From UBA7328 sp002471345 (GTDB lineage Bacteria > Bacteroidota > Bacteroidia > Chitinophagales > Saprospiraceae), in the NCBI GenBank assembly GCA_964011275.1, contig CAXGOB010000039.1, positions 1 through 45,913 on the forward strand: 45,913 nucleotides of DNA, given 5' to 3'. Numbering within the stretch: the first letter of the stretch is position 1; each line of letters begins with the position of its first letter. The notes below the pieces were generated by a model that was given only the letters and a program-made list of their open reading frames with translations, had not been told where the DNA came from and did no database searches. Shown in pieces: positions 17,329-26,446 of the stretch. A program made the position numbers and the translations under genes.

Positions 17329-17511
17329 GTTAATTTGTTGATCCCCAACGCTTTAAACGTTAGTTAACATCGTAAGTAAGCCATTAAACCAGTCTCATGT
17401 ACAAGCCGCAGTACGTCACTCTATTATAATTTGAAAAAGTCAATAATGGAGCCGTTTACCTCAAAGAAAAATCATTCGATCAACTATTCGATTCAGCAGT
17501 GGCCTATTTTC

Positions 17512-20500
17512 TTATCTCAGTATCTTTTTTTCACTTTTTTCATAGGATGTGTTAGACACTTTGATGGAAACTGATTCTTCACGAAGTTTAAGGACACCAA
17601 CAATCATAAGAAGTAATCCACATATGATTATACCCCACTCTCCTAATGTTGGTATACTTTCTTCAGCAATGTAAAATACAGTAGGAGTGTTGTCATTCAT
17701 TTCGTCTGATATATCGTCGTCATCCTCATCGACTTCTGGTCCATCATTCGAAATATCATCAATATCATTATCACTAACTCCATTTTCGACAAAATCTCCT
17801 GTTGCTACAGCAATATTTACATATTCTAACTTCCCAGGAATTGGAATAAATCTTATTTCGAAACTAACAGTCACTGTATCTGAAGATTGAAGTACATCTC
17901 CCATATTTAGAGAAAAGAGACTAGTGTTGTTCCCTAATTCACTTCCATTAAAATTCGAGTTAGATGTAAGCATAGATCCGGGAGAGGTATATATGATAGA
18001 TGGTGCTTGACTTATTATGTAGCGTCCATCAGCACCAGGTGCACTTCCCATAACCCATGTACCAAACTCCTGTGTCAGAGTATCAAATAATTGCACATCG
18101 TAAAGAGGAAGAGGTCCTTGATTCACAATACTCATTTCATAAGTCACTGTGTAAGACCCATCAGTTAATGGGTCGCCAGGACCATCCGTGATCATTTTAC
18201 TTACTCCTATAGCATGCTCAGGTATACAGTCAATCTCATAATCCGCAGAACAAAAGGCAAAACAAAAACTATTGAAATCAACGGTATCAGAAAGCACTCC
18301 TCCAGTTTGAAACAAATTACTTCCCAAAAGATTTGTTGTATCAGGATAATTGAAGGCCAGTATTTTGTACATGCCATTGTCTAATCCTGAGAAGTAACCT
18401 GTTTTATTATAAGTAATAACAGAGTCACCTCCTATCCCATTAGCTTCTGCTAAAATGTATAACTGTCTCTGGCCACTGGATCCTCCAGCCACAAATGTAC
18501 CAGGTACAGACTGGGCCATGATAGATCCATTCATCCCAAAGGGCAAATCATAATCACATTCGACTAGATCATTGCCAAAACCACAATACGTTTCAGCTAC
18601 CTCCAATGTAACAGAACATGAAACATTGGATGAAGAAGAAGTTATTATGATCGTATCAATCCCATTAATCAAATTAGAAGTATCTGAATATGAAAACGGT
18701 CCATATCTTGCAGAATCCACAGCTTGACTCACTGCTGTCATATCATTAATAGATATATCATATGGGAATGTTCCAGCTGGACTACTGATAATAATGTCTA
18801 TATGATACTGAGCACTATCATCAGGACTGCACACCGCATGTGCATCCACATTTACACCTAAGAAAGGATAACTTACATTTACCTCTACAGTATCTGTACT
18901 TGTACAGCCGCTAATAAGATCGGTGACAGTAAGATAATAAGTAGTAGAGTCCTCAGGAGTAGCGATAGGCTGAGCCACTGTAGTGGAACTTAGTCCAGTA
19001 GCAGGCTCCCATAGATAAGAAGATCCCATTACTGCAGCTGTACCCAGCTGAGCACTTGACCCTTCACAAATATTCCAATCTTCACCAGCATTTGCTGCAG
19101 GGACATCCCTGACTTCCGCGATAAGGTCTATAGAATCTGACACCATACACAAGGTATCAGTGACGACTAGCCTAAGAGTGTAATTCCCCATTATTGCTGA
19201 AGCATTGAAAACTGGATTGTAGATGGTATTATCATTTAAAAGAGCACCTATTGATCCAGACGGGCAAATGACACATTTCCATTCAAAAGAAAATTCTCCC
19301 GATCCTCCCGAAATTGAGGATGTAATTTGTTCGTCCATACCATTTCGACAAACGGTAATAGTATCTGGAAATAATGTAGGTTTTTGTAAAGTGTCATATA
19401 CAGTCACATATACACTCGCAGTATCCGCACATGTAACATTGCCACTCGTATAAACGGCAACCCTATATTCTACCAATTGATAGTCCGAAGATATATTCAT
19501 TAAGTTAGTGTCAATTTTTATATCTCCTCGGCTCCACGATGCCACTTCATCACCTATTATAGAATCATTATCCATAACAGCACCCCAACTATATTCTACA
19601 AGAGTGGCTCCTCCATCATCTAAGACCAGATCGCTGAGATTTAAGCAGAGAGGCTCACCACTGCAAAGGAGCAGAGAGGTATCTCTCACAGTAGGCTGGA
19701 GACAAGGACAGCTTATTGTATAATCAGCAGAACAAAAATCAAAGCAAAAACTATTGAAATCACTCGTATCTGCAAGCTCACCTCCAGTAGAAAACAAGTC
19801 AAATGCCGATAGAGTGGTTGTATCAGGATAATTCATAGCGACTACCTTATACATTCCGTCACTCAATCCAGAGAAATAACCCGTTTTGTTCCAAGTCAAA
19901 ACACTGTCCCCTGCAGGGCTATTAGCTTCTGCCAGAATGTATAATTGCCTCTGACCGCTAGATCCTCCAGCAATAAAAGTACCTGGCTCCGACTGCGCCA
20001 TAATAGACCCAATACGATCTTCAGGCAAAGTATTATAATTACATAAGGTAGTATCATTACCAAAACCACAATAAGTCTCGGCTACCTCCAAAGTAACAGA
20101 ACAGCCTATGTTTAGTGCCATGGAACTTACTATGATGGTATCAATTTCATTAATCAAGTTTGAAGTATCCGAATATGGATACGGTCCATATCTGACCGAA
20201 TCCGCAGATTGTACTGTTACTACTCCATTTATGGATACATTGAAATCAAAAGTCGCCATAGGACTGTTAATTATTACATCTATATGATACTGAGCACTAT
20301 CATCAGGACTACACACGGCACGTGCATCCACATTCATACTTAAAACTTGATAGGTTACATTGACTTCCACTGTATCCATACTTGCACACCCGTTGGGGTC
20401 TATGACAGTAAGATAATAGGTAGTCGAGTCCTCAGGTGTAGCGAGAGGCTGAGCCACTGTAGTCGAGCTTAATCCAAGAGAGGGTGTGCCCAGAAATAGG

Positions 20501-21734
20501 AGTATCCCATAACTTCAGCAATACCCAGTTGCGTACTCGAGCCCGAACATATATCCTTATCATCTCCAGCATCCGCTGATGGTAAAGCCACGACTTCCGC
20601 ATGGAGATCTATAGAATCTGACACCATACACAAGGTATCAGTGACCACCAGTCTTAAATCGTAATCACCTATTCCAGCTGAAGCACTGAAAACTGGGTTG
20701 TAGATAGTATTATCATCTAATAGAGTACCTATTGTTCCAGAGGGGCAAATGACACATTTCCATTCAAAAGAAAACTCTCCCGATCCTCCAGTAGCAGATG
20801 ATATAATTTGCTCGTCCATACCAAATCGGCATACTTTAATACTATCTGGAAATAATGTCGGTTTTTGTAAAGTGTCAAATACCGTCACATATACACTCGC
20901 AGTATCTGCACAATTAGTATTACCATCTGTATATGCTGCTATCTTATATTCTACTAATTGATAATCATTAGAAGTGTTGTGGAGGGTGGTATCAATTCTT
21001 GTATCTCTACGACTCCACAGTGTTACTTCATCACCAGTTACCATGGTAGTGTCAACAGCACCCCATGTATATCTTACTGAAGAAGCTCCAGCACTATCTG
21101 TCACAAGTTCTTTTAAATCCAATCCTATCTGACCTCCACTACATATCACAAAAGATGTATCTTTTACTGTGGGCTGAAGGCATGGGCCATAAATACTAAA
21201 AGCGTCAAATTTTGCTTCACCATTTTTCACTACCTGTAATAGTATGCATCCGAGACTATCTGTTATAATTTCACTTGTTACAGCTTGATTATTTCCTGCA
21301 GCAATAGTAATTTGCTCTGTACCTCCCACTATATGACGCATATCTAGTGAAGTAGCAGGAGTAAAACCAATATTCAAGGCTACTGAATCGTCAGTAATAA
21401 TTTTTATCATTTTAATAACCGAATTATTATTGATAGACAAAATACCTGACGGAACATATGGAAAGGTGACTGGGATAAATCCATTATCTACTTTAAGCAT
21501 CTCGGTGGGTATATCGGTATTAATCTTCCAAGAAGTATTGTCTGTAAAATACATAGTATCTGTAACAAAATCAATTATTACTGAATCCTGCTGGCTGCTT
21601 GCTCCCTTAGGCGCAAAAAGTAACAATATCATAATACCTAAGGCACTGTAAAATGATACAGTGGAAGATATGGACCAAGCAGAATATTTTAGAAAACACG
21701 TATTAAGGCGTTTTATTTTCGAAAGGAGTATCAT
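17512..21734 (-). CDS. Large secreted repeat protein with DUF11-like domain and IPTL-CTERM anchor (one frameshift)
   Basis: Two frames, 20469-21734 (421 codons) and the part from 20457 to 17512 (981 codons), form one gene of about 1,400 codons. The first breaks off at GYSYFWAHPLLD and the second picks up in another frame at PSLGLSSTTVAQPLATPEDS, exactly as the second repeat copy reads without a break. One base is missing around 20471-20489. Order: hydrophobic export signal, an N-terminal domain, two copies of a roughly 493-residue module with Ig/PKD-like parts (ADAGDDKDICSGSSTQLG; TYYLTVIDPNGC), a DUF11-like domain (SYTVTYEMSIVNQGPLPLYD), an Asp-rich stretch, then IPTLGEWGIIICGLLLMIVG and a basic tail. 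The IPTL-CTERM signal points to processing or anchoring at the cell envelope. Transcribed after the secreted gene upstream and probably with it. Confidence 0.8.
18229..19704 (-). repeat. Tandem module, copy 2 (about 1.48 kb)
   Basis: Starts at CLQPTVRDTSLLLCSG and ends at FCSADYEIDC. It is similar to copy 1 over its full length: DTLQKPTLFPD, SGEFSFEWKCVICPSG, CSPDDSAQYHID, VAETYCGFGND and GGSSGQRQLYILAEAN occur in both. Length 1,476 bases. Confidence 0.85.
19705..21182 (-). repeat. Tandem module, copy 1 (about 1.48 kb)
   Basis: Starts at CLQPTVKDTSFVICSG and ends at FCSADYTISC just before copy 2. Its length of 1,478 bases is not divisible by three, which independently shows that this copy has lost one base. 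Confidence 0.85.
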
Positions 21735-21799
21735 AAGTTAAGTTGTCATCATTAGCAATAAAGGAATACGAGTAGAATGAATGTCTAGAAGTACTTACA

Positions 21800-23128
21800 T
21801 CATGGACTTGATGTCCAAGGAAACACTCCACATCCTACATCGAAGACATTTATCTTATAATCTCTACCCCAAGACTTTAAGTCCAGACAGACTCCAGATT
21901 CTTGATCGCTTTCTATTTCGGATATATTTGTTTTAGATGCCAGATAATCAGATATATTTCCCGCAGCACCATAAGAGAGACTGTATATGAAATACATACC
22001 TGCTGATAAGGAAGAGAGTTTAGAAAAAGTACCTGGTATGACCAGTGTACTATCCAAAATCACTCCACTCATATCTGTTAAGATTAAGGCAGAATCTACA
22101 GTGGAAGCAAAGGCAGAAGAAGGGCTAAAGATCATCCCATTGTCTATTCGTGTATCTCCTTGGCATAACTGTATGGTATCAGGAAGTACAGGACCATCAC
22201 CAGCTAATGCGTCACAGCAGTTACCCACTTGTACAAAAACACTATCAACTGCGGGACAAGGTGGATCCACATTTCCTACTACAACAAAATAATATGTCGT
22301 ATTTGTACCAGGAGTGGCAGTAGCCACAGTGTTGCCATTACCATTAGTTTGTGATATCGTTGGATCCAATGGTTCAGAATCAATAAACCAAGATTGTGGA
22401 GGATCAGGCATTGTGCCAGAGGTGGTGAGTGATATCTGATCACCCATATCTACACACGTATCTAAAGCGGGAGAGTGATTAAAAGTCGCAACATCCGCAC
22501 CTAGACATGCACCTCCACATGATTTCCTTATCTTCACAACACCATCTCCCAATAAATCTTTATCAGAATCATGAAAGTAAAATGCTAGATAAAAGCGCCA
22601 CCTCTTTAGAGGATTAGGAGTTGACTGTACCTTCCATCCTGTAAACTCTCTACCACATTCCAGGTATCCTAAATTATTGCACTCACCTCCATTATTAAGT
22701 TCGCTAGGACTATCTTTTGAATACCACAATTCATAGTAAAATTTTTCTGCACCTGGGACAGTCTGCCATTCAAAGGAACCTCCTTCCTGGATAATAAAAG
22801 TTACCCAGAGAATTTGATTTAATACTGCACCTGCACCGCCATTACATGTATTAATAAGTGCTACACTATCTGAGCCACCCCGAGTTATTTCTACGGAAGG
22901 AGTAGTATTGGCAGAAGGACCACAGGGGGCATTATTATCTGACCCTCCTTTGAAATCATAGACAAAAGCCGTACAGGGTGAATCGAAGGGGTCAGTAAAA
23001 CCTCCTAAGGACGTTTGTGCTGAGACCTCAGAGCCAAATCCGAAAAATAAAAATAAAAACATAAGTGTGATATGTCTATAGGAAGAGATTCCTTGACATG
23101 AAATTGATTTATGGACTAACATCGGCAT
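21800..23128 (-). CDS. Secreted protein with Ig-like region
   Basis: 442 residues. The export signal is long (ITLMFLFLFFGFGSEVSAQ, cleavage near residue 38). The mature N-terminal part contains many cysteines and Trp/Tyr (FEWQTVPGAEKFYYELWY, GREFTGWKV), then an Ig-like domain (ISLTTSGTMPDPP, ATPGTNTTYYFVVVGN, CPAVDSVFVQVG) and a C-terminal domain with VCLDLKSWGRDYKINVFDVGC. That last part recalls the FCFAFCSADYEIDC segments of the neighbouring repeat protein, so the two probably belong to one surface system. No anchor is visible, neither IPTL nor a type IX sorting domain. The gene ends 66 bases before the repeat-protein gene starts. Confidence 0.7.
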   Translation of the reverse strand: MPMLVHKSISCQGISSYRHITLMFLFLFFGFGSEVSAQTSLGGFTDPFDSPCTAFVYDFKGGSDNNAPCGPSANTTPSVEITRGGSDSVALINTCNGGAGAVLNQILWVTFIIQEGGSFEWQTVPGAEKFYYELWYSKDSPSELNNGGECNNLGYLECGREFTGWKVQSTPNPLKRWRFYLAFYFHDSDKDLLGDGVVKIRKSCGGACLGADVATFNHSPALDTCVDMGDQISLTTSGTMPDPPQSWFIDSEPLDPTISQTNGNGNTVATATPGTNTTYYFVVVGNVDPPCPAVDSVFVQVGNCCDALAGDGPVLPDTIQLCQGDTRIDNGMIFSPSSAFASTVDSALILTDMSGVILDSTLVIPGTFSKLSSLSAGMYFIYSLSYGAAGNISDYLASKTNISEIESDQESGVCLDLKSWGRDYKINVFDVGCGVFPWTSSP

Positions 23129-23227
23129 TTTAGAATTTTATTCGTTCTTAAATAAAATATAGGCTCTAGTAATGCTCTTAGATCTGACGAAGATTAAGCA
23201 CACTACAAATGGCCTATAAAATCTATC

Positions 23228-23283
23228 ATTTCAGGATGCTAACAGGGGGGTTCTGAACAATTTCAGGATGCTAACATGGGGGT
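23228..23283. repeat. Direct repeat pair, 24 bp, 32 bp period
   Basis: ATTTCAGGATGCTAACA at 23228-23244 and 23260-23276, each followed by one variable base and GGGGGT. 23 of 24 positions agree. The pair lies 100-155 bases upstream of the secreted protein start, a position fitting an operator or activator site. Confidence 0.8.
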
Positions 23284-23392
23284 AGATATATATAAAAGAA
23301 TTGTATTTTTTAATAAAAAATATTATATGCTTATTTATCCAATATAAGATATATATAAAAGTAAAAACATAGATTTTACGTATTTATGTAAT

Positions 23393-23426
23393 GTGACGAA
23401 TGACAACATTTCGTGACGAATGACAA
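23393..23426. repeat. Direct repeat pair, 14 bp, 20 bp period
   Basis: GTGACGAATGACAA at 23393-23406 and 23413-23426, identical. The 20-base period is close to two helical turns, the arrangement LytTR proteins favour. It lies just after the stop of the LytTR gene and about 265-300 bases upstream of the secreted protein gene on the same strand. Confidence 0.8.
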
Positions 23427-23431
23427 AACTT

Positions 23432-24262
23432 CTAGAGCTGACTAAATTTAAAAGATACCTTCAATAAGGCTTTTACATTTTTTATATAAGACCTAGAAAC
23501 TAAAACTTTGGGACAGTCAGAGTGACTCATAGTAATTACTAGGCCTTGGGCATTTCCTTCTACTTTTTCTACTTCATTTGGATTAAAAAGATATGATCTA
23601 TGGGACTTAACAAGTATATTATACTTGTCATCATCTAATATTGACTTTAGTGTTTGTCTTTTAGTCGTTTTTATCAAAAGACTATCTCGCTTCTCATAAA
23701 TATGAACATAATTTTCCATAGCCTCGACAGCTAAGACACAATTATCAGTATTTCTTTTCTTTGTGGACAGCAGAGCTTCATAAAGCTCTTGGACTTTTCG
23801 AGTATTTTGTTTTTCATATTTGGATTGATTTATAAAAGCCAAAATAACAACAGGAAAAATAGCTATTAAGAATGTAGACACTACAATCGACAAATCATAA
23901 AAGGCATCCTGCCCCAACATCATATTTCTTAAAACAGCATTACCAAGGGAAATTGAAATTATCAAACCGAAAACTTGAAGCAGCCAATATTTCAGTTTGA
24001 TTGTTGTGTGTTTTTTTGAAAATAATCTTATAACAAAAACGAAACTACTGGCAACAATAAAGGTAACTACAGCATATAAAATAGACAATAATAGGTAATG
24101 TAGAACATCTAAATTCGCTTCGGACATTGTCAACGAGAACATGAAAATGAAACCTATTACAAACAAAGAAATCAAGGAAATTCTTTTTAGTTCTTCCTTA
24201 AATATTTCAGGTATGAAATAAGGCCTTTGTAATGATTCTGATATTTTTTTCAAGATTGCCAA
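23432..24262 (-). CDS. Membrane-bound LytTR transcriptional regulator
   Basis: 276 residues. Four hydrophobic segments (about 28-46, 54-81, 92-111, 124-144) form a membrane part. A linker (QSKYEKQNTRKVQELYEALL) follows, then a LytTR DNA-binding domain from about 170: LAVEAMENYVHIYEK, IKTTKRQTLKSIL, LVKSHRSYLFNPNEVEKVEG and VLVSRSYIKNVKALL. There is no receiver domain, so it is not a classical response regulator; the membrane part may sense a signal or anchor the protein. It lies upstream of the two secreted-protein genes on the same strand, with two sets of direct repeats between, suggesting that it controls them. Confidence 0.9.
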   Translation of the reverse strand: MAILKKISESLQRPYFIPEIFKEELKRISLISLFVIGFIFMFSLTMSEANLDVLHYLLLSILYAVVTFIVASSFVFVIRLFSKKHTTIKLKYWLLQVFGLIISISLGNAVLRNMMLGQDAFYDLSIVVSTFLIAIFPVVILAFINQSKYEKQNTRKVQELYEALLSTKKRNTDNCVLAVEAMENYVHIYEKRDSLLIKTTKRQTLKSILDDDKYNILVKSHRSYLFNPNEVEKVEGNAQGLVITMSHSDCPKVLVSRSYIKNVKALLKVSFKFSQL

Positions 24263-24496
24263 CGAGATATTAAATTAAGATTTTAAATCATGAATAATTA
24301 TGATGGATAAGCAAGGTAGAGCTCCACTTCAAACCCTATTTTGTTTGAAATAAAATAATTATTTTTGGTAAATTATCAAGATAATATGGTGCGCAATCAG
24401 TAAAATACCAAAATTTAGCTGCCTGTGTTTATTATTGAAGAAAAATATTTGAAAAGTTCTTTATTCCCATATCTTAAATCTTCATCCTTTATTATT

Positions 24497-26197
24497 ATGA
24501 AGATATTTGTATCAAGTTTTTCAGTTTTCTTATTTCTAATTACTTGCTCTTGTACGACTGTAGAGTCATTGGATAGTGTCTACTTTAACGGTACAATTCA
24601 TACGATGGAAGAAACTTCCATAAGTGCCATAGGTGTAAAAGATGGAAAAATCAATATGGTGGGGACTTTGGATGAATTGAAGTCTTTTGTTAATGAGGAA
24701 ACGGACCAAATTGATCTCCAAGGCTCTACAATGCTTCCTGGCTTTATTGATGCCCATAGCCATTTCACATTTGCAGCAAAATTGGCAAAATTTGCTGTTC
24801 TGTCTCCACCACCAATTGGAAATGTAGACACATTTGATGCTGTAATTAAAACTCTTCAAGAGAACCAAAAGAAATACGATATTCCAGAAGGTGACTGGAT
24901 CTCAGGATGGGGATATGACCAAGATCAACTGAAAGAACAAAGACATCCTAATAGGTATGATTTGGATGAGGCATTTCCAAATCATCCTGTGTTTCTTTAT
25001 CACATCTCGGGACATATGGGAGTCGTAAATAGTAAGGCTATAGAGATATTAGAAATATCCGCTGAGACCCCTGACCCTGCAGGAGGAATTATTGTAAGAA
25101 ATACCAATTCTAAAGAACCATCTGGATTGTTACTCGAATCTGCTTCGGCTTCTGCAAGAAGTAAAATTCCTTTTCCTGATCAAGAAGAAAGGATTGAGTT
25201 TGTTAAAAAAGCCCAGGAATATTATGTAAGTCAAGGTGTTACAACTGCACAAGATGGATTCACCTCGATAGAAGAGTATGAATTTTTAAAAAAAGTGGAG
25301 GAACTGGGAGTCTTAGAAATAGATATTGAGGTATTGGCAAGTTTTCAACAAGCAGAAAGATGGCTAAAAGAGTACAACGGTGAGTTTGGGAAACAAAAAA
25401 AAGGCGTAAGACTGACCGGTTTGAAAATAACAACTGATGGCTCGCCACAAGGGAAAACGGCATTCTTTTCTAAACCCTACCACACTAAAGTACCTGGATG
25501 TGTACATTCTTGTACCGGTGTCCCAATATTAAATCCATCTCAACTTGATGAACTCATAAATAAAACCTATACAAATGGAATTCAGACTTATGTACATTGT
25601 AATGGTGATGCATCCATAGATCTATTGCTCAATGCTCATAAAGCCAATATGGAATTCTTACCCAATGAAATCAGTGATGATAGCAGAACAGTGATTATCC
25701 ATTCTCAATTTGTGCGAAAGGACCAGCTAGACGATTACAAATCCTATGGTATGGTTCCTTCTTTTTTTAGCAATCATGCCTTTTATTGGGGAGATGTACA
25801 TGTAAAAAATTTAGGAAAAGAAAGAGCACATTTCCTTAGCCCAATGAAAACGGCGCTAGAAAAAGGCATCACATTTACGAATCATACGGACTACATTGTT
25901 ACCCCATTGAATCAATTATTTCTTACCCATACTGCCGTGAATAGAATCTCAAGAAGTGGTAAAATAATAGGTGCTGATGAACGAATCTCCTCGATGGATG
26001 CTCTCAGAGCTATCACCATCAATGCTGCATATCAACACAAAACAGAGCAAATAAAAGGCTCAATCGCTATTGGAAAATTGGCCGATTTTGTAATTCTAGA
26101 AAATGATCCAACTGCAGTACCTGTAGAAGAGATTCAAAATATAAAAGTCCTCAAAACCATAAAAGAGGGAGTAGTCGTTTTTTCTGCACAAATTTGA
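24497..26197 (+). CDS. YtcJ-like amidohydrolase lipoprotein
   Basis: 567 residues from ATG 24497, chosen over the earlier in-frame start at 24425 because it gives a clean lipoprotein signal (MKIFVSSFSVFLFLITCSC). A metal-dependent hydrolase of the amidohydrolase family 3: FNGTIHTMEE at the start, LPGFIDAHSHF (His87, His89) as metal ligands, GDWISGWGYDQDQL, TDGSPQGKTAFF, YVHCNGDASIDLLL, TFTNHTDYIV and the end GSIAIGKLADFVILENDP. Relatives act on N-acyl amino acids, formamides or related compounds; the substrate is open. Complete and monocistronic as far as seen. Confidence 0.9.
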   Translation: MKIFVSSFSVFLFLITCSCTTVESLDSVYFNGTIHTMEETSISAIGVKDGKINMVGTLDELKSFVNEETDQIDLQGSTMLPGFIDAHSHFTFAAKLAKFAVLSPPPIGNVDTFDAVIKTLQENQKKYDIPEGDWISGWGYDQDQLKEQRHPNRYDLDEAFPNHPVFLYHISGHMGVVNSKAIEILEISAETPDPAGGIIVRNTNSKEPSGLLLESASASARSKIPFPDQEERIEFVKKAQEYYVSQGVTTAQDGFTSIEEYEFLKKVEELGVLEIDIEVLASFQQAERWLKEYNGEFGKQKKGVRLTGLKITTDGSPQGKTAFFSKPYHTKVPGCVHSCTGVPILNPSQLDELINKTYTNGIQTYVHCNGDASIDLLLNAHKANMEFLPNEISDDSRTVIIHSQFVRKDQLDDYKSYGMVPSFFSNHAFYWGDVHVKNLGKERAHFLSPMKTALEKGITFTNHTDYIVTPLNQLFLTHTAVNRISRSGKIIGADERISSMDALRAITINAAYQHKTEQIKGSIAIGKLADFVILENDPTAVPVEEIQNIKVLKTIKEGVVVFSAQI

Positions 26198-26446
26198 TCT
26201 ACTAGCATGATATCTACAATTACATACTACTCTTTTTGATTTTAACTCCACAATAGTTTTTAGAATTATGATTGGTATTGGGTTCATATAATCTTCAGAA
26301 AATATTATAGGTCTAATAACAGAATAAATGTATTCACGGCAAAATGGATCCAGAAACACCTTAAATCTATGCCTCCATTAAATGGCACATGAAATTTCAA
26401 TGTAAATAAAGCTTATATCTGAGTTTGTTTTTCTTAAATTCATTTC

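Noticed and set aside
17446..17568. A 40-codon plus-strand frame at the end of the repeat-protein gene
   Set aside because: It lies largely antisense to the C-terminal tail of the repeat protein and has no coding character of its own.
23228..23426. Two sets of direct repeats considered as a CRISPR array
   Set aside because: Only two copies each, different units, short spacing and no cas genes.
24566..24868. Long minus-strand frames within the amidohydrolase gene
   Set aside because: Antisense shadows of a clearly conserved enzyme; rich in Cys/Trp/Ser with no recognisable domain.
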